From contig OZ022498.1 of NCBI GenBank assembly GCA_963989385.1, positions 104,455,298 through 104,519,297 on the forward strand: DNA of 64,000 nt, in the 5' to 3' direction. The notes beneath the pieces were generated by a model, which ran no database searches, had not been told where the DNA came from, and saw nothing but the letters and a program-made list of their open reading frames with translations. Numbering within the stretch: position 1 is the first letter of the stretch; each line of letters opens with the position of its first letter. Below are positions 25,205 to 37,037 of the stretch, piece after piece. The position numbers and the translations under genes were made by a program. This DNA is from Ctena decussata (lineage: Eukaryota > Mollusca > Bivalvia > Lucinida > Lucinidae).

Positions 25205-26310
25205 CATAATGCTCTATAAAAGGGTTATCCTTTGGAAGCAAGGATCATACAAAGAACTGAAAACTGTCGAGTGTACAAGTTTTCTGGGCCAGACTAGCTA
25301 GTTTCGGCCAATTAGGCCTCATCAGTGACCCTCAAATATTTTTCAAAGTTCTACAATGGAATCAATGATCCCAAAGGACTAGAAAATAAAATCTACACTA
25401 TGATGAAGGGCAGGGAGACTTTTTACTGTGACCACACAGTCCCAATCACCAGCTGTAGTGAAGTTCAATATGCCCTATAAAAGGGTTATCCTTTGGAAGC
25501 AAGGATCACACAAAGAACTGAAAACTGTCGAGTGTACAAGTTTTCTGGGCCAGACTAGCTAGTTTCGGCCAATTAGGCCTCATCAGTGACCCTCAAATAT
25601 TTTTCAAAGTTCTACAATGGAATCAATGATCCCAAAGGACTAGAAAATAAAATCTACACTATGATGAAGGGCAGAGGGACTTTTTACGGTGACCACACAG
25701 TCCCAATCACCAGTTGTAGTGAAGTTCAATATGCTCTATAAAAGGGTTATCCTTTGGAAGCAAGGATCACACAAAGAACTGAAAACTGTCGAGTGTACAA
25801 GTTTTCTGGGCCAGACTAGCTAGTTTCGGCCAATTAGGCCTCATCAGTGACCCTCAAATATTTTTCAAAGTTCTACAATGGAATCAATGATCTCAAAGGA
25901 CTAGAAAATAAAATCTACACTATGATGAAGGGCAGGGAGACTTTTTACGGTGACCACACAGTCTCAATCACCAGTTGTAGTGAGGTTCAATATGCTCTAT
26001 AAAAGGGTTATCCTTTGGAAGTAAGGATCACACAAAGAACTGAAAACTGTCGAGTGTACAAGTTTTCTGGGCCAGACTAGCTAGTTTCGGCCAATTAGGC
26101 CTCATCAGTGACCCTCAAATATTTTTCAAAGTTCTACAATGGAATCAATGATCCCAAAGGACTAGAAAATAAAATCTACACTATGATGAAGGGCAGGGAG
26201 AATTTTTACGGTGACCACACAGTCCCAATCACCAGCTGTAGTGAAGTTCAATATGCTCTATAAAAGGGTTATCCTTTGGAAGCAAGGATCACACAAAGAA
26301 CTGAAAACTG
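25205..26310. repeat. ~260 bp tandem repeat, four units plus a partial, nearly identical
   Basis: The landmark CTATAAAAGGGTTATCCTTTG recurs near 25214, 25475, 25735, 25996 and 26257, giving a period of 260-261 bp. Units differ at only a few bases, so amplification is recent. Each contains CAGACTAGCTAGTTTCGGCC and CAATTAGGCCTCATCAG. The fifth unit is cut after CTGAAAACTG and followed by TCATGGCCCTCTGG|TTTT. That resembles the terminal hairpin end of the Helentron-like elements. Confidence 0.9.
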
Positions 26311-27361
26311 AAATAAGTTCATCGCATTTGCTTGTTAAAATGGCTTCTCAGCTATCATGGCCCTCTGGTTTTGGTATTTTTTGTAATCATTATTTTATGA
26401 CGTAACATTTGAAGTAGATCTAGACTAGCACGAGTATTTAGCTGCATATTATAGAGGTGAGGGGATGCAGGGAGTTGTCTGTCTCCCTCTACCTACCCCT
26501 TTTTTCCCTTTTCCCTCCCCTTTCTCCCTTCTCCCCCCTTTCTTCCTTCTCCCTCCCAGTCTCTTCCTTCTCCTGTCCTCTTTCTGCTTCCCACCCCCTA
26601 TCCTTTATAAAAGTTTTCATTTATGTACTACCGTAAAATAGTTTCCATTGCCATTCATTTTGGTACACTGTCATGTTGTAGACATCACTTGTACTCATTA
26701 TTCTCGTATGCACCCCTGCAAAACGTTGCCGTTTTTAACGTTTCAAAGGTTTCTATAACCAGTAATTACGCCTTTTCAGCGCACCGTTATTTTCTTTGCT
26801 TCTTCAAACGATTCTCCCATCCATACATCTCTCACTCCCTCCCTCTCTCCCCCAATCTTCCGGCTCCCGCCCCCTTTTCTTCCGGCTCCCGCCCTCCCTG
26901 TATCCCACCCCTTTTGGAGGGGATGACTTGCATGTAAATGAATGACATTAGATCAAATTTCCGTTCACACGGACATATTTTGAACATCGAATTAATGCCA
27001 TATAGATCAGATGATATAATTTGGTTTCTGAAAACCCTGAAATGCTATATTTGTTGCTGTTCCCCGTTGTACAATAGCGAGTTCTTCAGGATATAGATTC
27101 GTTTGGTTGCCCGCCAAAATGTGACCCAAAATACTTTTTCAAATTTAAAGGCCTCATTGCTCTATCAGCATGAAAAACATTATCATGAGGTATCGCTGCA
27201 AGCTTCTCACTATAGTTTCGTCCTTATAAATGACCGTGACTAGCCAGCTTTAAACAAATAGAAAATCCTTGAGTTCCACAAACAAAGGGTTTGAAAACTT
27301 ATTTGGGTCATTTAAGTTGGCAACTAAAATTACCTACTTTGGATTTCAGTCTGTTGAATAA
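26311..27361. other. Unassigned stretch with pyrimidine-rich tracts
   Basis: Strong CT-rich tracts lie at about 26480-26605 and 26815-26915. No gene is recognised; the 104-codon open frame at 26623-26937 is compositionally an artefact of the second tract. Confidence 0.5.
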
Positions 27362-29090
27362 AATGGTAAAAATACAATGTACAGGTCAGGTGTGGAGCCC
27401 CAATCTCAATCCCGCCTATGTCTATATAACATTGCTAGACGGGAAACCAGAACAGGAAATGTATTTTGTGCAGCGATATATTATTTTTCAAAAACTTGTT
27501 TTCTCTACTTTTTGCCAGTTAGATGACTCAATATACGCACATCAACCCACGTTTTATTAGCGCGCCTTTGCGAAGCAAAGGAGAGCTTATGCTATACCCC
27601 CTGCGTCGTAGTCCGAGTATGCATTCGCGTTCTCGTCCGCGTCCTCGTTCGCGTCCGTGTCTGTGACCAGTTTAACCTATGTTAACCATTTGCGTTTAGG
27701 TCTTTTTCTCATAAAGTATAAGGGCTAGAGTAATGAAACTTGGTACACACTTACATCAGAACATGATCACCTGAATATATGCACCATGTATGACCCTGAC
27801 CTACTGATCATGGTCTACTGACTTTGAAAAAAATTAGGTTAATGTAGTTTAACCTATGTTAACCATTTGCGTTTATGTCTTTTTCTCACAAAGTATAAGG
27901 GCTAGAGTAATGAAACTTGGTACACACATCAGCACGTGTTTACTTCAATATATGCACCATGTATGACCTTGACCTACTGGTCATGGTCTGCTGACTTTGA
28001 AAAAAAAAATGGGTGAGTGTATTTTAAGCATTGTGTTCAAGTCAGTTTCAAAGTAGTTATAAGGGTTAGAGTCATGATATTTGGTCATTGCTTGCATCTG
28101 GTAGAGGGCATGTGAGTGTAACCAACCATGTAGGGCATTGACCTACATTTTACGCTTCACTGACTTTATTATATTTCTCAGCCCCTGTGTGGGTTACAGT
28201 TATGATACTTTGCACACACTTACACATGGACAAGATCATTTCAGCAGCATTCTCCTTGTATGCATTTGAGTATATTTTATGCTTCATTTGACTTTATGAT
28301 ATGCTTCACTGACTTTGTGATATTTCTCAGTTCCTGTATGGGTTAGGGCCATGATACTTGGCACACACCTACATATGGACAGGGCCGTTTGAACACCATC
28401 GTCCATGTAAGGATTCAACCTATATTTTTGCTTCACTGACTTTATGATATGCTTCACTGACTTTGTGATATTTCTCAGTCCCTATATGAGTTAGAACCAT
28501 TATACTTAGCACACACTTATATGTGGACACGAACAGTTTAGCATCCCCATCCATGTATGGATTTGACATGTGTTGTATGCTTCACTGACTCAACCATATT
28601 TCTCAGTCCCTATATGGATGGCAATCGTTTATACTTGACACTCACATACATATGGACTAGAGTCTTTCAATACCACCAGCGCTGTGAGATTCAAGCGCTT
28701 TGTTGTCTTCTGACAACTCTTGTTACCAAAACGCGATTGTTGATCCGCTTCTTACAATGCTTTGAGTTTAGACGTTTCTAGCTCTGATAGGACTATGGAG
28801 ACTTTAAGAGAAACTCAAGGTTGTTTTATAATGCTCCCCGATTGGGTGAGCATATGTAGTCGCCGCCTTTTTGTCAGGAGCATTTTGTCAAGCACAGTTT
28901 TTAAGTAAAACCGATTGCTGAAATCAAGTGTGTTAAATCTGGTACCGATTTGACAACCGCCCCAAACAATAAATCGCTGCACAAAAAATCCTGTTCTGGC
29001 TTCCCGTCTAGTCATGCTATATAAACATAGGCGGGATAGTGATAGGGGTTCCACGCCTGTGCATTGTATTTTTACAACTTTTCCACCTAA
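27362..29090. repeat. Inverted repeat pair (~120 bp arms) around a Helentron-like element
   Basis: The sequence at 27362-27482 (GTAAAAATACAATG ... CCCGCCTATGT ... CTAGACGGGAA ... CCAGAACAGGA ... GTGCAGCGAT) is repeated in inverted orientation at about 28965-29088. Between the arms lies the 27559-28722 element. The arms look like an older fold-back element into which that element inserted. I see no reading frame common to both arms that resembles a protein. Confidence 0.65.
27559..28722 (+). mobile_element. Helentron/HINE-like element, family 3
   Basis: The 5' end is AGCGCGCCTTTG with hairpin CCTTTG-CGAAG-CAAAGG, then GAGAGCTTATGCTATACC. The core has ~150-180 bp units (AAGTATAAGGGCTAGAGTAATG occurs near 27716 and 27893, followed by diverged units with TTTCTCAGTCCCTATATG). 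The 3' side carries AAGCGCTTTG, the inverse of the 5' end. A hairpin GTTGTC-TTCT-GACAAC and TCTTG follow, abutting TT. The ends and core differ from families 1 and 2, but the layout is the same. It is non-coding. Confidence 0.6.
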
Positions 29091-30004
29091 AGATTTACTC
29101 CCTTGATAATAATAACGAAAACGATTTGATGAAATATTCATGCAATACCTTCGACATGGTCTAATTATACATTTGAAATAGATTTTAGATAATAATATTT
29201 GATAAAAGTGACTTTAAACAAAAAATAAGATAAATTTTAAACGATCGCGGACCGCGTTCGAAATCCCATTATTGGACAAAAATAATTTATTCATACGTCA
29301 CAATCACGTGCACGAATAAGAAAAATACCTGTACATGATCACATGACACACATGGTCAAAATCGATATTCTTACAGGCCGTGAGGAAATAGGTAATTTGC
29401 ATTTTAATTTGAAGATTATTTTTCATTCCAAATTTATCGAAAAAAAAAACAACAAAAAAACATGCATTTTCTCAAAACTTTTACGGTTAATTATGAGACG
29501 ATTACATATTGTCTAACGAAATTTTGTTAAAATATTTGTTTCTGAAAACATGTAATAAACGAGGGAGACAATTAAGATACTGCAGCAGACCTTTCTAGGA
29601 TTCTTTTTAAAGAAGCCAACTTCTTTTACGTTAAAATTTACAAAAACGCCAAACCACTGGCCAAAAAAAGTAAAGCAAAGCAAATAAATACAAAGCAAAG
29701 CAAACAAATACAGGCAACAACAAAATATATACAAAATCATAATGCAACTAAAGCAAGAATTCAAAATTAAAGCTGTTAGTCAAAAGAAATAGCCGAGACG
29801 ATACACAGAAATCAAACGATAAACCTTCTCATAACTACTTGTCATGTAAAGTTTGATGATATTAATTGAGATAGATAATACCTACAAGACAAGCAAATCT
29901 CCATTATGCACACCCTGTATGTATTCCTTAGTAAGCAGTTATGGTAAAGTTTTATCATGTTAGAAACAGTAACAAATACTCGTTATCTTCAGGCAAATAA
30001 ATAT
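29091..30004. other. Unassigned AT-rich stretch
   Basis: No gene or clear element is seen. An A-rich run at 29441-29461 and AAAGCAAAG-type short repeats at about 29665-29705 account for the open frames present. Confidence 0.5.
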
Positions 30005-30238
30005 GAGCCGCGACACGACAAAACCAACAAAGTGGTTATGCGTCCAGCGCAGACTCAGATCAGCCTGGGCATCCGCCCGGTTTGACCCGACTCTTCGTTA
30101 AGTGCTCAAATGGTAGCTAAGGGTCTAAGCTACCGCCATGCGGACAGCGAAGACTGATCAGACTGGGCGGATGCCTAGGCTGATCTGAGTCTGCGCTGGG
30201 CGCACAACCATATTGTTGGTTTTGTCGTGTCGCGGCTC
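30005..30238. mobile_element. Palindromic MITE, copy 3
   Basis: The ends GAGCCGCGACACGACAAAACC and the inverse are nearly perfect, and the internal arms pair almost throughout. The copies at 3066 and 58908 align end to end with it. It is the best-preserved member in the window. Confidence 0.85.
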
Positions 30239-30256
30239 AATTATGTTCTATGCTAA

Positions 30257-32263
30257 TGCCCCAGTCACACACACACATTACGGACTGGGCGGATAGTTGA
30301 GGATAAAAATCCACAATGATCCGCAGAATTTGTGGGCGTGGCTTATTTTCTTGATTAATTTACGGATACAGTTACCTATAGATGCGTATGATTAAGGATA
30401 AATGCGGATGTCTGCGGTCAGATAGTTTCCCTTTGAATCAATACGGTGAGAGATGATACGAATGTATACGTACTACATACCTTCCATTACCTTCTGTTAC
30501 TTCTAGATGCGGAATGATGTTGTTGATTCTACGGATGGCCCGTTCGTATATGTCCGGTTTTATTCGTAATGGTCCGTATCGCATCTGCGGATGGCCCATC
30601 CGTATCTGTCCGGTGTTATTCGTAAAGGTCCGTATCGCATCCGCAGAGTCTGTAACTGTCCGTATAGTATCCGTAAGGTCCGTAGGATCCGATTTCAAAT
30701 TTTGAAAATTTTCAAAATTTAGGCGCGGACGAGTAAACCGTATTGATCCGTAACAAAAGGTAACTGAAGGCATTCATTCGCATTTATCCATAAATAATCC
30801 ATATCTAATCCGTATCTTATCCGTATCTAATCCGTATATAAACCTATCATTCCGCAGCCCAACCCCAAGTTGTGGACTGATACGGTTTCGCGCAGATCGT
30901 TACCTTCAATTACGGTTAGTTACGGGTCTCGTTCGAAGTTTTTTTACGGACTTTTACCTTCAGATACGATTCTATACGGATAACTTACACTTCAATACTG
31001 ACAGATACGTATTGGTGAGGATAAGGGACGAGTCATTTATTATCAGGTGGGGGGGCCGGGTACATTTTCATATGGTTCACCAAAATTTTTCCGACCCCCC
31101 CATTCTCACCAGAATTATTTTTCCGACCCCCCCAGATAGGTGACAAAAAATTTTATGACCCCCCCTATCCCCAGTGCCAGCTACCCTTCACACAAATACC
31201 ATATTACCTATTTTATGTCAGACTGACCTCAATCAAAACCTAGCTGTATGAAACACAAAGAACATTTCTTATTCTAACAGGTTAATTACATGTAATCATG
31301 GTCTGTTTAAACTTTGTCTGCATTTCTTGCATTTTTACTTCTGCTAATGGCCCTCCGGAAATCTTTTTGTTGAATGCTTAATGATTATAACTGTAAATAA
31401 TATTAATTGGGCCTCTAGGTGGTGGGGGTCTGGGGGCTGTGTTTTTGCTGATGAAAAGGCACATGGAGAGCTGATATCACCAATGCAGGCATTAAATTTA
31501 ATTGAGCACAAAATCATCTACTTGACATGATTGTATAGATACTTTCATACTGTTTTATCAAAACAATGAAAAATTTTGATTTTTGATTTTTTTTAATCAT
31601 TTCCATAAAGACTTCAAAGTTTAAAGTTGTGAGTTTGAAAGAAAAGAGTATAAAATTTGATGAGCAATGGGGGGTCTGGGGGGCGAAGCCCCCCAGAAGG
31701 TGAGACATTTTTAAAAATAAGGACTGATGGAAGAATTCTGACCCCCCCAATATGCCTAATAAAATATATGACCCCCCCTGCTCAAAGGCTTTATTTTTTC
31801 CGACCCCCCCAGTACATCACCAAAAAAAATTCCGACCCCCCCTAAATGTACCCGGCCCCCCCAGCTGACAATAAATGACTCGTCCCTAATTGCGAACAGC
31901 TAATCTGACCGGGGCATTAATCCGTAACAGTACGCAGAACGAGACCCGTAACTAACCGTAACAATCCGCATGAAACCGTATTTGTCCACAAATTTTGGGT
32001 GGACCGCGGAACGATAGGTCGAGATACGGATTAGATACGGATAAACGCGGATAAATGCCTTCAGTAACGGATCATTATGGTTAACTCGTCCGCGCATGAA
32101 TTTTTAAACTGTTCAAAATTTGGTGGCATATCCTGCGGACCTTGCGGATACCATACGGATACGATACGGATTCGATATGGAGAGAGACCACGCCCACAAA
32201 TTGTGTGGATTTAAAGTCCGCAACTATCCGCCCAATCCGTAATGTGTGTGTGTGACTGGGGCA
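30257..32263. mobile_element. Fold-back DNA element rich in CCGTAT repeats, split by a Harbinger-type insertion
   Basis: The ends are TGCCCCAGTCACACACACAC and the inverse, flanked on each side by TAA (30254-30256 and 32264-32266). Both arms are long and pair over several hundred bases. They include GTGGGCGTGG near the ends and ACGAGACCCGTAACTAACCGTA towards the centre. Dozens of ATCCGTAT/ATACGGAT words occur along the arms. The centre is occupied by the 31025-31886 element; without it the host element is about 1.14 kb. No transposase is seen. The 3-bp TAA duplication fits a Harbinger-like or related mechanism, but the superfamily is uncertain. Confidence 0.65.
31025..31886 (+). mobile_element. 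PIF/Harbinger-type non-autonomous element, copy 1
   Basis: The ends are GGGACGAGTCATTTATT and the inverse AATAAATGACTCGTCCC. Direct TAA duplications flank them at 31022-31024 and 31887-31889. The TIR continues into GGGGGGCCGGGTACAT. Both arms then carry repeated (T)CCGACCCCCCC words. TIRs starting GGG and 3-bp TWA duplications are the hallmarks of PIF/Harbinger. There is no transposase frame; an open frame near the middle is a repeat product. It is inserted in the 30257-32263 element. Confidence 0.8.
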
Positions 32264-32418
32264 TAACAATGAGTATTGGAAAGGTCTCTCAGTAGGATCC
32301 ATCCCTCAATCAGTCACTGAGTGTAATGACATCATTAAATTGTTGTAACATAAATTATAACTTCGCATCATTTAGTCATTGGCAATTCAGTACATGTATC
32401 TGTAAATATTTCTCCATA

Positions 32419-32688
32419 TCACAAAGCAGCAATTGTTCTCAGGAAGTAATAGCGGAGTCTGCTTGTTCCCTCTGTGTTCAAATGTAAACCCCCATCATTC
32501 TTTGCATACAATTCTCTTTTGACCCTCCCGCAAAACATAAAAGGCCTGTAAGTAGGCATAAACCTAAAATTTAGGCTTTTAGACATAGTACGATTAAGGT
32601 AAGCATTAATTCTTCTAATAATAGGATCAGACCATTCATGATCCACTGGTCTAGGAAGAATTGCGTTTCTGAAGCGTTTCTGAAGCAA
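32419..32688 (-). pseudogene. Possible SGNH-hydrolase-like C-terminal fragment
   Basis: A minus-strand frame of about 89 codons reads ILPRPVDHEWSDPIIRRINA early and NDGGLHLNTEGTSRLRYYF near its end. An LPR start followed by a D-x-x-H-type GLHLN motif is what one expects in the C-terminal half of SGNH/GDSL-like domains, which occur in bivalve mobile-element-associated proteins. The N-terminal GDS block is not visible. An extra glycine (DGGLH) may disturb the D-x-x-H spacing. It is probably a relic. This is a pattern-based call that a domain search would decide. Confidence 0.35.
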
Positions 32689-33109
32689 AAAAGACTTCTC
32701 CCGCCACTGTCAAATTTCAAAAACTGTGAAAAATAGCGCCAATTTTTAGCCTTTTATACTAAAAAAGTTTAACCAATCGAAATTTTACTTTTGCTATTTT
32801 AGGGAAAAAACAGGTAATACTATTAACCGAGAGTAGAAAAGGTAGGTAACACCAACAACCAAAGTAACTACTGGTAAGATATTAAGCAAACGTCATATAA
32901 TTAAATATTATAAATCATTATAATAATCCTATTCTCTTTGTTTTTATCTTTACTAGCGTTACCACCCGAGGTCATCCCGTTTAGTAATAGTCAACGGTTC
33001 AATGTACAGATGTAGATGTAGAGTATGTGCTACTGAATTTACTCTTATGATTACTTATTAATTTCAATTTATGTTGTATTATATTTAACACTGTGTCTTA
33101 ATTTTAGGA

Positions 33110-33207
33110 GTCGGTAAATAGCTATACATGTACATAGCGAATGTTATATTTGTTAGATATCCGACTATAAATTAAATTTGTATTCTGTATTCTGTTTTCT
33201 GTATTCC
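33110..33207 (+). mobile_element. 3' end of a non-LTR retrotransposon, same family as 1049-1240
   Basis: GTCGGTAAATAGCTATACATG ... TAGCGAATGTTAT ... AAATTTGTATTC followed by TGTATTC repeats matches the inverse of 1049-1150. Upstream (about 33080-33110) a TGTATTATATTTAACACTGTG block also resembles the other copy. No coding part is attached. Confidence 0.5.
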
Positions 33208-33295
33208 GGTCACATACTCTTATTTCTTCTTCTGTTGATTCAAGAAGCGCAGTTGTCAGTCACTGGTGAAAGAAGGTGCACTTAGTACTGGTTAA

Positions 33296-33782
33296 AGGCC
33301 ATTTTTCAGTACAAAAGGGCAGGCTCCGCCCACCAAAATGTCAGTTATCATAAGTTTGACATTTTACACTTCAAGATATAATTACAGGATTTCTACCTAC
33401 CACAGCTTATTATTTTCTTTTAAAAAATACAGAAGTGCATATATATGCCCTGAGCAAATCTGAATAAACAGAATTCAGAAGTCTGCCCCACAAATGTTAT
33501 ATTAAATCAGTTTATTTTCAGAATTTTCAAAAGTTTGCCAAGAAATGACAGTTTGAAATTTCACATTTGACCCCGGCCACAACAAACTCAAAATAGAAAA
33601 GCATATGGTTGTAGTTTACACGGTTTGTTGTAGAGATTATGCCTGATTAGCTGATTTCAACATGTGCATTCCATGTTTACATTCTGAGATGGCTGTGACC
33701 TGACTCTGACTAAGCTGAACACATTAAATTTCGGATAACCGCACCTCCAACAGTTGTTGTAGGTCCTACAACAGACTGGCCT
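33296..33782. mobile_element. TTAA-flanked element with short inverted ends
   Basis: AGGCCA and its inverse TGGCCT lie immediately inside TTAA at 33292-33295 and 33783-33786. The ~490 bp between has no recognisable protein. TTAA flanks suggest the piggyBac/Kolobok type of insertion. The very short TIR makes this less certain than the 11465-12003 element. Confidence 0.45.
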
Positions 33783-33967
33783 TTAACAGCTTAGAAAAAT
33801 TTGTCAGTAAACAGATAGGCCGACTGAATGTAAAAAAGGCAACAGGTCATAATGGAATTTCGGCAAAATTCTAAAATTGGCAAAGCCTGTGATTGTCAGG
33901 CCAATTACAAGTTAAATTAATTTAACAATCGAATGTTCTGAATCTCCTGACAATACAAAAAAGCGAG

Positions 33968-34075
33968 GTCTGCTGACAACCGGTTGACACCAGCCTTTTT
34001 GGACCAAAACCGTCTGCTGACAACCGGTTGTCACCAGACTTTTTGGGCCAAAAACGTCTGCTGACAACCAGCCAT
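33968..34075. repeat. 44 bp tandem repeat, ~2.4 units
   Basis: GTCTGCTGACAACC starts at 33968, 34012 and 34056. Units contain the palindromic word AACCGGTT and CACCAG.CTTTTTGG. Confidence 0.85.
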
Positions 34076-34852
34076 ATATTTTGTATTAAATGGTTTTAAA
34101 AGGAGTTACATTTAAGTGAACTTGTATTAGTATGATATAAATAATTTAAAGCTTCTGATAGTTAAGGCAAATGACCATTTTTACTTGCATGATTCTTGCA
34201 CTCTTGTCATTCTGTTATATATTTATATGGACTGTTTGTACTTTAATGTATGGAAACCGCCTATCTGTAAATTTGCCATAGAAATCCACTGAATTCCGTA
34301 GAAAAAAAACTCCATGTAGTATTCGGACGGCATTTTGATGTTGGCACGGCAGTTGATGAAGAATTAAGTAATACAGAATTCTATGGAGAAAGTGGCATGG
34401 AATCCACGGACAGAATTAGCTTCAAAATCGGTGGATTTCTGTCAGGGATTATACAGATTTCTGTTGGGGATTTCTATGGAAATATAAAGCAGATTCCATA
34501 GAAACTTGCCATAGAAACAATGGATTTGTTATTTGCTGAAACTTGATTCTGTGGAAGTGGTGGCGTTTGAAATCTACATTATTATATGCAAAAGTGTTAA
34601 CGCAGAAGACTTATTTTGTGTTGGCAATAAAAAGTGTGTGCGTAGGGGAATGGGGAGGGGCTTGGTTTGTAAAGCCGCAAAGATAAGGAGAATTAAAACT
34701 GGACAAGAAAAAGAAAAATGAAAGAACTGAAAGATGAAAGAAAGAAAACCACCCTTGACTATTTATTGAATTCGCAAACACAATCGTCAGTTTCCAACTG
34801 TCCTACTCAGTTTCTTGTCCTCACAACAGCACTACCAAACCACCAATGGTCC

Positions 34853-34885
34853 ACACACACACACACACACTCACACACACACACA
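34853..34885. repeat. (CA)n microsatellite
   Basis: A CA run with one interruption; the frames reading HTHTHT across it are artefacts. Confidence 0.9.
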
Positions 34886-34960
34886 AATGAAAATAGTAAA
34901 AAAATTGGTTCCTGTGGTATTTGAACATACAACCATCGGGTCTCTATGGTTCAAAAACAG

Positions 34961-37002
34961 GGATGCTCGGACATTTCGGCCACGGACGTTTCGGCCTAGG
35001 ACAGTTCGGCCATGGACATTTCGGCCACAGAAATTGTTAAGGGCGGACGTGTCGGCCTTTATCCAAAAATTACCTTTTATTATTGAATTAAGTGGTCACA
35101 TGACACATACAAACTTTCCCTATTACCCTTAGTAAATAGTCAATATGTCAGAAACCAACCAAACTAGGACGGTAACCAGTTGCCGATTATGCGCAGAAAG
35201 CGATCTCGCCACGTGGGTTGCTAAGGAAGCGTGTATAGGGTACATTCGCCCAAAACGATTTCGGCCGAGAGCATTGACTTTAATGTCAATCTCTGTGCAA
35301 TTTGAGTGTTTGTTTATTGGCCTAGGATAACCAAACCCATTTCCTAGTCAGATATGACACTAATCCAGTTTCCCCCTTGTTACCATAGTTTAATGGGGTA
35401 AATGACATATTATAAGCGTCATGCTTACTGTCAGATCCTTATTACTCCGCTTTGTTATTTATACGTATGTAAAAGTTTTCTGTAAACCAAAGGATTCAGC
35501 GATTTAAATGACAAAACCTGCCGCCGTTAACTTAAATGTTATCAGCATGATCAACAAACTTTGAGATGGTAAATCCATGATTGGATTTGACATCCAGAAA
35601 GTTTAATTCGTCATATCGATAACTAGTGCCCTACGGGCATTTGTGCATTCGCCCTTTTATATAGATTCATGAATGTTCAAAACTAGGACAAATAAAGCAG
35701 CTAAATGCCATTTATTTATTTATGGCATGCTTTTCTCACGTCAGAATAAATACGACAATTTAAATATCTTTTATCACAAAGCTGACAGGTTGAAATTTAA
35801 ACATTACAATGGAAACGCGTGGCAGTTTAGCCCCTGCTGTGACTTCAGAGCTAATGTTTACCTTTAAAACTAGTATGTTTACCATAGCAACAATATATTT
35901 TTATATTGAATATTCATCGGAGAAATAGGGAAAAATGTTTGTGAACCAGGGAAAATTCGGAAAAGTCTTATTTTTTCATTAAACCAAGTAGATGTTGTTT
36001 TGTGGATAATGAAGCAGACAGATATAAAGTTGCATTTTAAGGTAAACATTTACCGAAAATGTATCTTTTCCTTGTTTAAAATGTAATATATTATGTACGC
36101 GAAAGGGTTTTGGCTAATGCGCACATGTAGATAATGACTAAGATTTTTAGGATGCAATGCGCATACACTACCCGCAAAATGTCAAGGGAGGCAACACGAG
36201 CTGATTGCGCAACAAAATGGCGGATCTAAGGGACGAGTCATTTATTGTCAGCTGGGGGGGGCCGGGTACATTTAGGGGGGGTCGGAATTTTTTTTGTGAT
36301 GTACTGGGGGGGGGGGGGGGTCGGAAATAAAAAAGCCTTGGAGCAGGGGGGGGTCATATATTTTATTTGTCATATTGGGGGGGGGGGGGGTCAGAATTCT
36401 TCCATCAGTCTTCATTTTTAAAAATGTCTCAGCTTCTAGGGGGCTACGCCCCCCAGACCCCCCATTACTCATAACATTTCAGACTCTTTTCTTTCAAACT
36501 CACAATTTGAAATTCAAAGTCTTTATGGAAATGACTCAAAAAGAATGGGCAGCTTCATATAAAAAAAACAACTTTTCATTGGTTTGCTAGAACAGTACGA
36601 AAGTGTCTGTAAAATCATTTAAAGTAGACGATTTTGTGCTCAATTAAATTTAATGCCTGCATTTGTGATATCAGCTCTCCACGTGCCTTTTCATCAGCAA
36701 AAACACAGCCCCCAGACCCCCACCACCCAGAGGCCCAATTAATATTATTTACAGTTATAATTATTAAGCATTCAACAAAAAGATTTCTGGATGGCCATTA
36801 GCAGAAGAAAAAGTGCAACAAAATTTAAACAGACCATGATTACATGTAATTAACCTGTTAGAATAAGAAGATGTTCTTTGTGTTTCATACAGCTAGGTTT
36901 TGATTGAGGTCAGTCTGACATAAAATAGGTAATATGGTATGTGTGTGAAGGGTAGCTGGCACTGGGGATAGGGGGGATCATAAAAAATTTTGTCACCAAC
37001 CT

Positions 37003-37037
<35 letters not shown>

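Noticed and set aside
30438..30773. Plus- and minus-strand frames of 63-111 codons
   Set aside because: They read repeated CCGTAT words of a fold-back element.
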